Shown: in pieces, positions 35,086 through 43,544 of the stretch
How the letters are laid out: every line of letters begins with the position of its first letter
Numbering within the stretch: position 1 is the first letter of the stretch
Source of the DNA: Tissierellales bacterium
GTDB lineage: Bacteria; Bacillota; Clostridia; Tissierellales; Tissierellaceae
Direction: 5' to 3'
Assembly: GCA_030146705.1 (NCBI GenBank)
Contig: JASLBE010000060.1
Span: 1 to 64,000 of the forward strand
DNA: 64,000 nucleotides
The notes under the pieces: model-generated
Told to the model about the DNA's origin: nothing
The model's input: only the letters and a program-made list of their open reading frames with translations
Databases searched by the model: none
Program-made: the position numbers and the translations under genes

Positions 35086-35634
35086 CTAATCTAACTCAGT
35101 TCCCTCTTCATATACTTCTTCTTCTATAACCTCAACCTTTTCACCCTTAGCATCTAAGATTTCTAGGTCAAACTCCTCAGGCATATGTTGGAAAAATACT
35201 TGGTATTCTCCTTCATGGATATCAAACTGAACTACACCAGTCTTTCCATTAAGCTCAATTTCATAAGCGTTAAAATGTTCCGCGTGGAACTTTTCACCCA
35301 AATGAAGATGGTCTTTTTTAGAATCGTGCTCCATCATATGTATAGCATCATGTTCTACATCATGGATATCTCTTCCGTCTTCTTTTAAGAAGCCTATGTT
35401 TACCATATTTTCCCCATCATTTTTATTGAATTTTAAAGTATATTCGCCCTCTTCAAAGGCCATTTTACCCCTCCACTCAAAAGATAGGGCGTGGCTATGT
35501 TCTGTTTCTGCCTCTTGCTCTACTTTTTTTGTAGTCTCTGGTGCCTTAGCTCCTTCTTGGCTACAAGCAACCATAGTCGTTCCAAGTGATGCTGCAACCC
35601 CTAATAATAATAATTTTTTTCCTAATTTGTTCAT
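35086..35634 (-). CDS. His-rich lipoprotein, first gene of the cobalt operon
   Basis: 182 residues with a lipobox (MVACSQ, Cys24), so anchored outside the membrane. It is rich in His and acidic residues: EHSHAL, HDVEHDAIHMMEHDSKKDH, LHLGEKFHAEHF and FQHM, which fits metal binding. It is the first gene after a cobalamin riboswitch and precedes cbiM-cbiQ-cbiO, so a cobalt-capturing role (like NikK-type extracytoplasmic components) is likely but inferred. Its gene contains a parS-like palindrome. I do not recognise a named family. Confidence 0.7.
   Translation of the reverse strand: MNKLGKKLLLLGVAASLGTTMVACSQEGAKAPETTKKVEQEAETEHSHALSFEWRGKMAFEEGEYTLKFNKNDGENMVNIGFLKEDGRDIHDVEHDAIHMMEHDSKKDHLHLGEKFHAEHFNAYEIELNGKTGVVQFDIHEGEYQVFFQHMPEEFDLEILDAKGEKVEVIEEEVYEEGTELD
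35276..35291. promoter_or_regulatory. parS-like palindrome inside the lipoprotein gene
   Basis: TGTTCCGCGTGGAACT matches the parS core GTTCCACGTGGAAC at 13 of 14 positions. Chromosomal parS sites often lie in genes near the origin, and oriC is about 28 kb away. ParB binding is not shown. Confidence 0.5.
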
Positions 35635-35702
35635 AATGACATCCTCCTAGTTATAGTGTTTTATTAGACTGTCTAAGACCCTATACTACAAGCATAAGCA
35701 AA

Positions 35703-35735
35703 TAAAAAAAGCTTATACACATCCGTATAAACTTT
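35703..35735 (-). terminator. Riboswitch expression-platform terminator
   Basis: AAAGTTTATAC/GTATAAGCTTT stem with one U-G pair and a 6-nt loop, followed on the minus strand by seven T. It lies between the cobalamin aptamer and the lipoprotein start, so it should stop transcription when cobalamin is bound. Confidence 0.75.
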
Positions 35736-35827
35736 AGTCTACTTTTAGCACAAATTACCTAGGATTCCTATTTGAGCATAAAAATATAAATAACCTATCC
35801 ATCGTAGATTAATTATAAAAAAATTTA

Positions 35828-35970
35828 TACGAACAAGTTTCCTGACTTAGGTTCAATAAGTTCCATACCTTCCCAGTTTCCCAGTGGATATTATGGACTC
35901 TCCCCATTACAGTGGCGGGACCGTGTTGGATTTTCACCAAACTTCCATAGATTCATATAAGGTCGTATTA
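35828..35970 (-). ncRNA. Cobalamin (B12) riboswitch
   Basis: On the minus strand the aptamer landmarks appear in order: GGAAGTTTGGTGAAAATCC, ACGGTCCCGCCACTGTAA, GGGGAGAGTCC, and near the 3' end AAGTCAGGAAAC (the B12-box region AAGTCAGGAxACxTG). A short P1 helix (TACGA with TCGTA) closes it. Such riboswitches repress B12 synthesis or cobalt/B12 uptake genes when adenosylcobalamin is abundant. Here it precedes the cobalt-uptake operon, with a terminator hairpin at 35703-35735. Confidence 0.95.
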
Positions 35971-35980
35971 AGTTAAATTT

Positions 35981-36009
35981 ATCATAGCATTTAATTATTT
36001 TTTTTGCAA
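35981..36009 (-). promoter_or_regulatory. Sigma-A-type promoter of the cobalt operon
   Basis: On the minus strand TTGCAA (36009-36004), 17 bases, TATGAT (35986-35981), ending about 11 bases before the aptamer. Confidence 0.7.
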
Positions 36010-36334
36010 GTAGTAAAATCATTCTTAAAATATAATAACTAGTTCCTACAATTAATATATATTTTTAATATTATATATTAATTTTTATGGAGGTAATTTT
36101 AATAAACATTTCATCTTTTTGTACCTTATTTTACTATTTAACCTAGTTTTTACTTAGGCATTGTAATTTATTTATCCTTAAAGGATATTAAATTTTATTA
36201 TATAAAGATTTTTTATAAACATTATTTTATTTCGTACCTAAATTGTTTTTTTATTTCTTTTATTTTTACAATAATCTGTATTTTTAAATATATTCCTGTG
36301 TTATAATAAATTCTCAGAAAGGTATGGTGAGGAT
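36010..36334. other. AT-rich intergenic stretch
   Basis: About 325 bases with no gene I can support. Only a 19-codon open frame (36088-36147) is present. A TATAAT at about 36302 may be the -10 box of the following regulator gene; no convincing -35 is seen. Confidence 0.5.
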
Positions 36335-36922
36335 TTGAAAGAGTTCTTAGAGGAAAATATAGATAGTTATTCCATAAAAGATTTAATCAATGGCTATGTC
36401 TATATTGAAAAAGAAAGAAAGTATATTTGCCTTTTCTGTGGTGAAATTTTTGATGAAGATTTTATCTATAGGTCCAAATTTAGTAATAACCTTATAAATG
36501 GTCGTAGGGCTGTAAAAGAACACATTGAATTAAAACACGGTGGCTCTTTTAACTTTCTAATTAACTTAGATAAGTCCTTGACAGGTTTAACAGATAGGCA
36601 AAGAGAAATTTTTAAACTTTTATTTAAGGAAGAAGACAATAGGGTCATTTCTGAAAAAATGAACACAACTCCCGCAACAATTAGGAGTTATAAGTACAAG
36701 AAAAAAGAAAGGATCCGCCAGTCTAAAGTATTCTTGGCCATTGCAGCCTTGATTGATATGTCTAATGAACTACCACTAGCTAGTGATAATAAGAGTATTT
36801 TACCTGGCCTGGACTCAGGCAAGTCTAACCCTAGTCTAATTTCTTCTGATGATGAAAATTTAAAACTTATAAGTAACATTTTAGGCAAGAAAAACTTAGA
36901 TTTTAATAATAGGGGGGAATAA
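36335..36922 (+). CDS. Zinc-finger/HTH transcriptional regulator
   Basis: 195 residues from a TTG. Cys32 and Cys35 (CLFCGEIF) and His63 and His68 (HIELKH) make a C2H2-like zinc site. Residues 84-140 form a LuxR/GerE-like HTH (LTDRQREIFKLLF, then TTPATIRSYKYKKKERIRQS). The tail is Ser/Leu-rich and without a domain I know. Its TAA overlaps the ATG of the MFS gene (TAATG), so it is translationally coupled and probably controls the peptide-use cluster that follows. Start site is uncertain because the ribosome signals near it are crowded. Confidence 0.7.
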   Translation: MKEFLEENIDSYSIKDLINGYVYIEKERKYICLFCGEIFDEDFIYRSKFSNNLINGRRAVKEHIELKHGGSFNFLINLDKSLTGLTDRQREIFKLLFKEEDNRVISEKMNTTPATIRSYKYKKKERIRQSKVFLAIAALIDMSNELPLASDNKSILPGLDSGKSNPSLISSDDENLKLISNILGKKNLDFNNRGE

Positions 36923-38256
36923 TGTCTACCAGGTTAATTATTAATGAGGATAAAAGATATAGGCAAAACTTAGTTTTATTTATAATAAGCTTCACCCTTA
37001 GTAACCTATTAAGTGGCATAGTGTACGATACTTATATCAACTACTTGCAGGAAGTTGCCCTTAATGTTTCCACATCATTTTGGTCCTATTATGGGTATGC
37101 AACCTTTATATCAGCCCTAATGCTTCTTTTAGTCAATAAAATTGGCTATAAGTGGACTCTTTTATTTTGCCCCATAGGTGTTCTTGGAGCCCTTTTGGCA
37201 ATTTTATACATAAATAGTGGCTGGGTTTATAAACTAATGACAATCTTGGCCCTAGTTGGCCTACAACTCCACTATGCTATTTTATCACCCTATGTGGCCA
37301 CTTATACGAACAATGACAATCGTACGCTTTGGTATTCAAGAACCTACTGGATAGGTTACTCTGGCTGGGCAATAACTACTTATTTAGGTGGACTTTTAAC
37401 GGTCCTAAGGTTTGCAGCCAGGTCAAATTATAGTTTTGACCTAGCAAAGTCCCTTACAAAAAATATAGATGCCTTAAACCCAGTCCTTAAGAGCAACTAT
37501 ATAGCTGCCAATAGGGATGTCTTGTTTTTGGCTGCTATTTTGGCCCTTGTTTCCATCCTCCCTGTTCTTTTCATTAGGCAGGAAAAGGAGGATTACAAGT
37601 TAGAAGCTAGGCCTAACGACCCCAAGTTTTTATCAAAAAATTTCAAGGTTTTAGGGTCTCTTGTAAAAAATAAGTATGTTTTATCATTTATATTTTACTC
37701 AGCAACTATTAACTTTGCTATGGGCTTATTTACTCCCTACTTCACAATATTTTTAAATAGGGGCTTACATATTGATAGGTCAACTGCCTCCTTGTTAATA
37801 TCTATTTCCTATAGTGCAATGATTATTTTTACAATGTTTACCCCAAGCCTGGTTAAAAGGTTTGGTCAAGTTGTAGTCTTAACATCAAGTGTCCTACTTT
37901 CTATACCTTTTATGGTAATTATTGCCAATGGAAACAAGTTTAATGGATATACAAGTTTAATAGTGGGCTTGGCCCTATTTATTAGGAGTGGTCTAGCCAA
38001 TTTAAACTCTCCAATAGAAAGCTCCCTGCCTATGGAAATTGTAGAAAAAGACCAGAGGACTGCCCTTAGTTCCCTTTTAAATATAATAATTGGGCTAATG
38101 AGTATCTTGTCTGGAAAGTTTACTGGAAATTTCTTATTTATAAATAGGTCGGGCTATTTTAAGGGCTACTATATAGCCTCTGTCCTATATGGACTGGCTG
38201 CTATAAACATATTTTTAGTCTTCTTTAGGAAGTTTAATAAAAAAGAGGGAGAATAG
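36922..38256 (+). CDS. MFS transporter (peptide cluster, paralogue 1)
   Basis: 444 residues, about twelve membrane segments with a long central loop (after ARSNYSFDLAKSL). It has a close paralogue at 45542: both have RGLHIDRST followed by SLxxSISY and a YINYLQEVA segment near the N-terminus. The ATG overlaps the regulator's stop. The substrate is unknown; its operon partners (peptidases) suggest peptides or amino acids. Confidence 0.8.
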   Translation: MSTRLIINEDKRYRQNLVLFIISFTLSNLLSGIVYDTYINYLQEVALNVSTSFWSYYGYATFISALMLLLVNKIGYKWTLLFCPIGVLGALLAILYINSGWVYKLMTILALVGLQLHYAILSPYVATYTNNDNRTLWYSRTYWIGYSGWAITTYLGGLLTVLRFAARSNYSFDLAKSLTKNIDALNPVLKSNYIAANRDVLFLAAILALVSILPVLFIRQEKEDYKLEARPNDPKFLSKNFKVLGSLVKNKYVLSFIFYSATINFAMGLFTPYFTIFLNRGLHIDRSTASLLISISYSAMIIFTMFTPSLVKRFGQVVVLTSSVLLSIPFMVIIANGNKFNGYTSLIVGLALFIRSGLANLNSPIESSLPMEIVEKDQRTALSSLLNIIIGLMSILSGKFTGNFLFINRSGYFKGYYIASVLYGLAAINIFLVFFRKFNKKEGE

Positions 38257-38268
38257 GTGGGTGGAACT

Positions 38269-39783
38269 ATGGTTGATGAGAAAAAATTAGTTTTGACAGA
38301 GGTTAGGAAGCATAATAGGAAAATAGAGCATCTTAGCTCTTTAAATAAGAACCTAATATACTGGGACACTTTGACTTCTATGCCTGAAAAAGCTTTGAAT
38401 AATAGGGCTGAACTTGTTAGCTTCTTATATGGAGAACTCTTAAGACTTTATAGGAACAAGGACTATATGAACCTAGTTTCTATGTTGGAATTTTGGAATG
38501 AAGAGGTCCAGGACCAAAAAATTTTTTCTATGGTTAGGAAGATTAAAAGTAATTTTAGGTCTAGTGAGCTAATCCCAGAAGATGAGTTTTTAGACTATCA
38601 AAAAACCCTTGCTGAGGCTGAAAAGGTTTGGGAGTATTCCAGGGAGATGGATAGTTTTAATATCCTGGTCCCCCATTTAGAAAAAATCATAGCCTATCTT
38701 AGGAAAAAGGCTGAATATATTGGATATGACCATTATCCTTATGATGCTATTTTAAGGGAAAATAACCCAAATTATGATTTTAAAAGGTTGGAGTCTATGT
38801 TTGAAAATATTAAGGTTTTTAGCCTAGACCTCCTAGATGAAATTAGGAAAAAAGACCTCTTTATAGACCAGGATATTTTAAAGGACCACTTTCCCAAGGA
38901 CAAGCAAATTTTAATGACCGAGGATATTTTGAAAAAACTTGGCTTTGACTTCCAACTAGGTAGGTTAGATGAGGGTAGTTATCCCACAGTTTTACCCGTA
39001 TCTAACAAGGATGTTAGGATCTTAAGTTCCTATTTTGAAAAGGACTTTACTCCTGCCTTTACTACCGCCCTTCACACAGGTAGTCAGGCCATCTATGAAC
39101 AATGTATTAGTTCTGACTTGTCTTCATATTTACTGGCTGAACCAGCTTCTATGATTATTATGGAGGCAGTTGCCAGTTTCTATGAAAATATCCTAGGAAA
39201 AAGCAGGCCCTTTTGGGACTTTTATTACCCAAGTTTTCAAAGTCTTTTCCCTTCCTATAAAAAGGTGGGTCTAGAAGAATTTTATAGGGCCCTAAACAAG
39301 GTCCAACCTAGTCTTATTAGGGTTGATGCTGATGAATTAACCTACAATATCCATATTATTATTAGGTTTGAGCTGGAGAGTATGCTAATTAATGGCAGTC
39401 TAGAGGTTAGGGAGCTTCCCTCCGCCTGGAATAAGAAGTATAGGGACTATCTAGGAATTGAGCCTACTAGGGACCTTTTTGGGGTCTTGCAAGATGTTCA
39501 CTGGGTTTCAGGTTATTTTGGCTACTTCCCCAACTATCTTTTGGGCAATATTGCAGCAGCCCAAATTTTCCATAGGCTAGGCTTGGATATACCCAACTTG
39601 GAAGATGAAGTTAGGTCTGGTAACTGGAACCTTATTAAGGATTGGTTCGATGGTAAAATTTTTAGCCATGGTGCCCTTTATAATACTGATGAATTAATAA
39701 ATGTAGTAACTGATGAAACTCTTGATGAAAAATATTTTTTAAACTATCTAAGGGAAAAATATATTAATATCTATAATATATAG
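38269..39783 (+). CDS. M32 carboxypeptidase homologue without HExxH (pseudoenzyme)
   Basis: 504 residues. It aligns by motifs with family M32 (Taq carboxypeptidase): 'GKSRPFW', 'PSLIRVDADELTYNIHII', 'LPSAWNKKYRDYLGIEP' and 'GVLQDVHWVSGYFGYFPNYL'. At the zinc site, however, HEAGH is replaced by HTGSQ (269-273), so the catalytic Glu and one zinc His are gone; the later HESQSR region reads MEAVAS. It probably lacks metallocarboxypeptidase activity. Start ATG 38269 has GGTGG upstream. It is in an operon with two MFS carriers and PepX and may bind peptides. Confidence 0.85.
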   Translation: MVDEKKLVLTEVRKHNRKIEHLSSLNKNLIYWDTLTSMPEKALNNRAELVSFLYGELLRLYRNKDYMNLVSMLEFWNEEVQDQKIFSMVRKIKSNFRSSELIPEDEFLDYQKTLAEAEKVWEYSREMDSFNILVPHLEKIIAYLRKKAEYIGYDHYPYDAILRENNPNYDFKRLESMFENIKVFSLDLLDEIRKKDLFIDQDILKDHFPKDKQILMTEDILKKLGFDFQLGRLDEGSYPTVLPVSNKDVRILSSYFEKDFTPAFTTALHTGSQAIYEQCISSDLSSYLLAEPASMIIMEAVASFYENILGKSRPFWDFYYPSFQSLFPSYKKVGLEEFYRALNKVQPSLIRVDADELTYNIHIIIRFELESMLINGSLEVRELPSAWNKKYRDYLGIEPTRDLFGVLQDVHWVSGYFGYFPNYLLGNIAAAQIFHRLGLDIPNLEDEVRSGNWNLIKDWFDGKIFSHGALYNTDELINVVTDETLDEKYFLNYLREKYINIYNI

Positions 39784-39812
39784 CTTCCTTATTTGAAAGG
39801 GGTTATTGTAAA

Positions 39813-41099
39813 ATGAATAATTTACTAAATAAACTAGCTGAAAAGTTAGGAATTGGTGAAAAGCTTAAGGAAAATTTCCTGGCTATTTTAATTGTAGCAG
39901 CCAGTGGAGCTATTATTTACGGCCTGCCTTATTTTAGGTATGACTACTATAATGTTTACCTGGAAACTTACAATCTAACCAACACCCAAATGGGGGTTTT
40001 TGGTAGTATTTTTGGAATTTTCGGTATGGTATCTTACTTGTTTGGTGGCTTTGTAGCAGATAAATTTTCTACTAAGAAGGTACTTACTGTTTCTTTAATT
40101 TTAACTGGTCTAGGCGGGTTTGCCCACCTCCTACCCCTATCCTACCCAGCCCTAATACTCCTGTATTCACTTTGGGGTTTTACCTCCCTATTTGCCTTTT
40201 GGCCTGCCTGTGTTAAGGCAGTTAGGATACTAAGTGGATCTGGGGACCAAGGAAAGGCCTTTGGACTTTTTGAAGGAGCAAGGGGGATAGCTGCAGCCAT
40301 TATGGCACCCCTAGCCATCTTAGCCTTCAGGCTAGGTGTTAAGAAACTTGATGATAGGCTGGGTATGAAGTACATAATTATTTTCTACTCTGTTATAACT
40401 ATTTTATCTGGGCTACTAGTATTTTTAAAAATGGAGGATACTGGGTCTAGTAATGAGGGAAAAATAGAATTTAAGGACCTTGGTGCTGTACTTAAGATGC
40501 CAGCAGTTTGGATAATAAGTATTGTTACCTTTTGTACCTATGTCTTTACACTTTCTGTTTATTACTTTATACCATATGCAACTTCCATCTTGGGCCTATC
40601 TGTAATAATCGGAGCAAGCCTGGCAGCATCTAGGAGGTATATCACCCCTATTTCCAGTTTTGGTGGTGGTGTTCTATCAGATAAGTTTGGTACGGAAAAA
40701 CTTTTATTTACATCTTTTGCAGCCATAGCCATATGTGTGGCTGGGATCCTACTTTTGCCCCACAAGGCATCTATGGGGATTCCCTTTGCCATCTTATACC
40801 TAATGGCCTACTTCTTCTTTGATGTTAACTATGCCCTAACCTGGGCTATGATGGAAGAAGGGGAGATACCTGTTAATTTTTCAGGTACTGCTGCTGGTGT
40901 AATATCAACCATTGGCTACCTGCCTGAAATTTTTATATCCCTATTGGCTGGAAAATTACTAGATGCCTACCCAGGTGTTACTGGCTATAGGTACTTCTTT
41001 TTCTTCCTAATTGGAATGATGGTCCTAGGTATGGTTTTCGTAGTTATTTGGAGTAAATACTTGAAAAAAACAAAAAATAAAAAAGCTAAAAAAGCTTAA
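39813..41099 (+). CDS. MFS transporter (peptide cluster)
   Basis: 428 residues, twelve membrane segments. The NTQMGVFGSIFGIFGM and FVADKFSTKKVL stretch is the MFS motif A region. It belongs to a different MFS subgroup than its neighbour at 36922, closer to OPA/NNP-like carriers. It starts 29 bases after the M32 gene with a good ribosome site (AAAGGGG). Substrate unknown. Confidence 0.82.
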   Translation: MNNLLNKLAEKLGIGEKLKENFLAILIVAASGAIIYGLPYFRYDYYNVYLETYNLTNTQMGVFGSIFGIFGMVSYLFGGFVADKFSTKKVLTVSLILTGLGGFAHLLPLSYPALILLYSLWGFTSLFAFWPACVKAVRILSGSGDQGKAFGLFEGARGIAAAIMAPLAILAFRLGVKKLDDRLGMKYIIIFYSVITILSGLLVFLKMEDTGSSNEGKIEFKDLGAVLKMPAVWIISIVTFCTYVFTLSVYYFIPYATSILGLSVIIGASLAASRRYITPISSFGGGVLSDKFGTEKLLFTSFAAIAICVAGILLLPHKASMGIPFAILYLMAYFFFDVNYALTWAMMEEGEIPVNFSGTAAGVISTIGYLPEIFISLLAGKLLDAYPGVTGYRYFFFFLIGMMVLGMVFVVIWSKYLKKTKNKKAKKA

Positions 41100-41118
41100 T
41101 CTTTTAAGGAGTGTTAGT

Positions 41119-43443
41119 GTGAACTTTAATATTAAGGAAATTAAAAATACATTGGTTGACCTAAAGTTTATTGATGGGGACATATCCCTAGCCAGCCTAG
41201 ATGAAGCTAGCTTCTCAAGAATTTTAACCAGGCTTAATGCCAGGGGGACTTTTAATACCAGTGGTTTAAAACCAAGCCAGGAGGATTTTTATACTCTTGG
41301 ACTAAACTTGTTAGGCTATGAAAATATTGGAGGAGATGTCCTAGACCTTGCTAGGTCCAAGGGCCTGTATGTAGAGGAAGGGACCTATACTAATGAGGTC
41401 TTGCTTAAAAACCTTTACTCCCTCCTAACTGCAAGGACCAAGACCAAGGAGGAGTTTTTTCCCAAGCTATGTATCTGGGGAGCCTTTAATGACTATAACC
41501 TAAATAGGCCAGAGCCTAAAATCCTATACTTTAATGGGAAGACCCAACCAATATTTGACTATAATGAGGCAATTTTTGAAAAAGTTTATATTGAAACCCC
41601 TCTTGATACAGACCAAGATGGTAAAAGAGACCTAATCCTAACCTATATTAGGAGGCCCCTTGAAACTGAAAGGGGGATGAAGGTTCCTATAATTTATATT
41701 GCAAGCCCCTATATGATGGGGGGAGATGATGATGACTATATCCTACATGAGGTAGACAAGGACCTTGAACTTATTGAGGAAACTAAGTTTACATATGAGG
41801 ACATTGCCTTTAAGGGCAGGGACTTAACCCTACCAAGTCCAAGGACTTCTAAGGGTCTTACAAAAGCAGAGCCTTCAGATGAAATAGCTTTTGATTCCAT
41901 AACTCCCTGGTACAACTACTTCTTAACCAGGGGCTATGCCATAGTTTTTGCTGGTGGAATTGGAACAAGGGGGTCTGAGGGAATTAGGACTTGTGGCTCA
42001 ATTGAAGAAACCATCTCTACAATTTCCGTTGTAGACTGGTTGAATAATAGGCTTCCTGCCTTTAGTAACAAGGAAGATAACCTTGAAGTAAGGGCCCACT
42101 GGTCTACTGGAAATGTTGGTATGATGGGGAAATCCTATTTGGGAACCCTGGCAATTGCTGCAGCAACAACTGGTGTTCCTGGGCTTAAGACAATTGTACC
42201 TGAGGCGGCCATTTCTAATTGGTATGATTATTATAGGTCCAATGGCTTAGTTTCATCAGCCCTAGACTGGCAGGGGGATGATGCAGACCTCCTAGCCAAG
42301 TACTGTTTTTCTAGGGTTTTTGATAAGGAAGACTATGCTAGGGTTAAGGATGTCTTTTTGAAAAAACATAGGGAGTTAATCAAACAAGAGGATAGGACTA
42401 GTGGCAACTATAATACTTTTTGGGACGAGAGAAACTATTTAAATGGGGCTAAAAATATTAAGTCTAGTGTTTTAATAGTCCACGGTTTAAAGGATTGGAA
42501 TGTAAAACCAAAGCAGTGCCATATGCTTTGGGAGGCTATGGAGGGCCTAGGAATTGAAAGAAAGATGATCCTCCACCAAGGGGACCATATCTACATTAAT
42601 GACCACAGTAATTTTGACTTTACTGATATTATGAACCGTTGGTTTGACCACTACTTATATGGTTTTGAAAATGATGTTTATGAGTCCTTTCCAAATGTAA
42701 TAGTTCAAAACAATACAGATATCAATAGTTGGGAAGGATCTAGTTCTTGGCCATTTGAAGCTGTAAATTATGAAAGTTTTTATCCTAATTCTCAGGGAAG
42801 GCTTTCAAGGAAAAAGGAAAATATAAAAAATATAAAATCATTTGAAGACAATTTAAGTAAAACTGGATTTAACCCTGAAAAACCTAATGAGGCCCAGTGG
42901 TTAGATAATATAGTTTTAAATACGGACGAAGATAAGCCTTATAGGCTTGCTTATGTAACAAGCCCCCTTAAGGAAGATATCTTAATATCAGGGGTGGTTA
43001 AGTTTAAGTGTAGGCTGGCTGCTAATAGTAAAACGGGAATCCTATCTGCCATGCTAGTGGACTATGGTGAGGAAAATAGGCCTAGCCTAGAGCTTGAAGT
43101 AATAAAAGAAAAAGGGTTAAATATGGGGATTAATGCAGGTTTTATGGACCTTAAAACCTTTAAGTTAGAAGCTAACCCCTCTAAGTATGCTGTTATTACT
43201 AGGGACTCTATGAATATACAAAATAGGGAGGGCCTTATTAATAAAAAAAATGTGGTTGAAAATAAATTCTATGACTATGAATTTAACTTAGAACCTATGC
43301 AGTACACTGTCTTAAAGGGGCACAAACTAGGCCTAATAATATATTCTACTGATGCCCAGTTAACCCAAAGACCTGTAAAAATAACTAACTTTGAAATTGA
43401 CGAGGCTAGTATAGAGGTCCAAATTCCAATCTTGGTTAAATAA
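41119..43443 (+). CDS. pepX: Xaa-Pro dipeptidyl-peptidase (PepX, S15)
   Basis: 774 residues, the usual PepX length. It starts with GTG, 7 bases after AAGGAG. An N-terminal PepX-type helical domain, an alpha/beta-hydrolase domain with nucleophile Ser in GKSYLG, the acid in HGLKDWNVK, and His in HQGDHIYI; a beta-rich C-terminal domain follows. It releases Xaa-Pro dipeptides from proline-rich peptides such as collagen or casein fragments. There is no signal peptide, so it is cytoplasmic and needs peptide uptake, perhaps by the two MFS carriers upstream. Confidence 0.92.
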   Translation: MNFNIKEIKNTLVDLKFIDGDISLASLDEASFSRILTRLNARGTFNTSGLKPSQEDFYTLGLNLLGYENIGGDVLDLARSKGLYVEEGTYTNEVLLKNLYSLLTARTKTKEEFFPKLCIWGAFNDYNLNRPEPKILYFNGKTQPIFDYNEAIFEKVYIETPLDTDQDGKRDLILTYIRRPLETERGMKVPIIYIASPYMMGGDDDDYILHEVDKDLELIEETKFTYEDIAFKGRDLTLPSPRTSKGLTKAEPSDEIAFDSITPWYNYFLTRGYAIVFAGGIGTRGSEGIRTCGSIEETISTISVVDWLNNRLPAFSNKEDNLEVRAHWSTGNVGMMGKSYLGTLAIAAATTGVPGLKTIVPEAAISNWYDYYRSNGLVSSALDWQGDDADLLAKYCFSRVFDKEDYARVKDVFLKKHRELIKQEDRTSGNYNTFWDERNYLNGAKNIKSSVLIVHGLKDWNVKPKQCHMLWEAMEGLGIERKMILHQGDHIYINDHSNFDFTDIMNRWFDHYLYGFENDVYESFPNVIVQNNTDINSWEGSSSWPFEAVNYESFYPNSQGRLSRKKENIKNIKSFEDNLSKTGFNPEKPNEAQWLDNIVLNTDEDKPYRLAYVTSPLKEDILISGVVKFKCRLAANSKTGILSAMLVDYGEENRPSLELEVIKEKGLNMGINAGFMDLKTFKLEANPSKYAVITRDSMNIQNREGLINKKNVVENKFYDYEFNLEPMQYTVLKGHKLGLIIYSTDAQLTQRPVKITNFEIDEASIEVQIPILVK

Positions 43444-43475
43444 TAAAAATAAAAACATAATTAAATACAACAACA

Positions 43476-43507
43476 AAAAAAGTCCGAAAATAAATTCGGA
43501 CTTTTTT
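43476..43507. terminator. Bidirectional intrinsic terminator
   Basis: AGTCCGAA/TTCGGACT stem with A and T runs on the two sides, ending the pepX cluster and the convergent carboxypeptidase gene. Confidence 0.9.
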
Positions 43508-43544
43508 ATATTTTTATAAAATATGCCTTACTTTAAAACTATAA

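Noticed and set aside
36088..36147. 19-codon frame in the AT-rich gap
   Set aside because: No ribosome site before its ATG, no conserved features and chance length.
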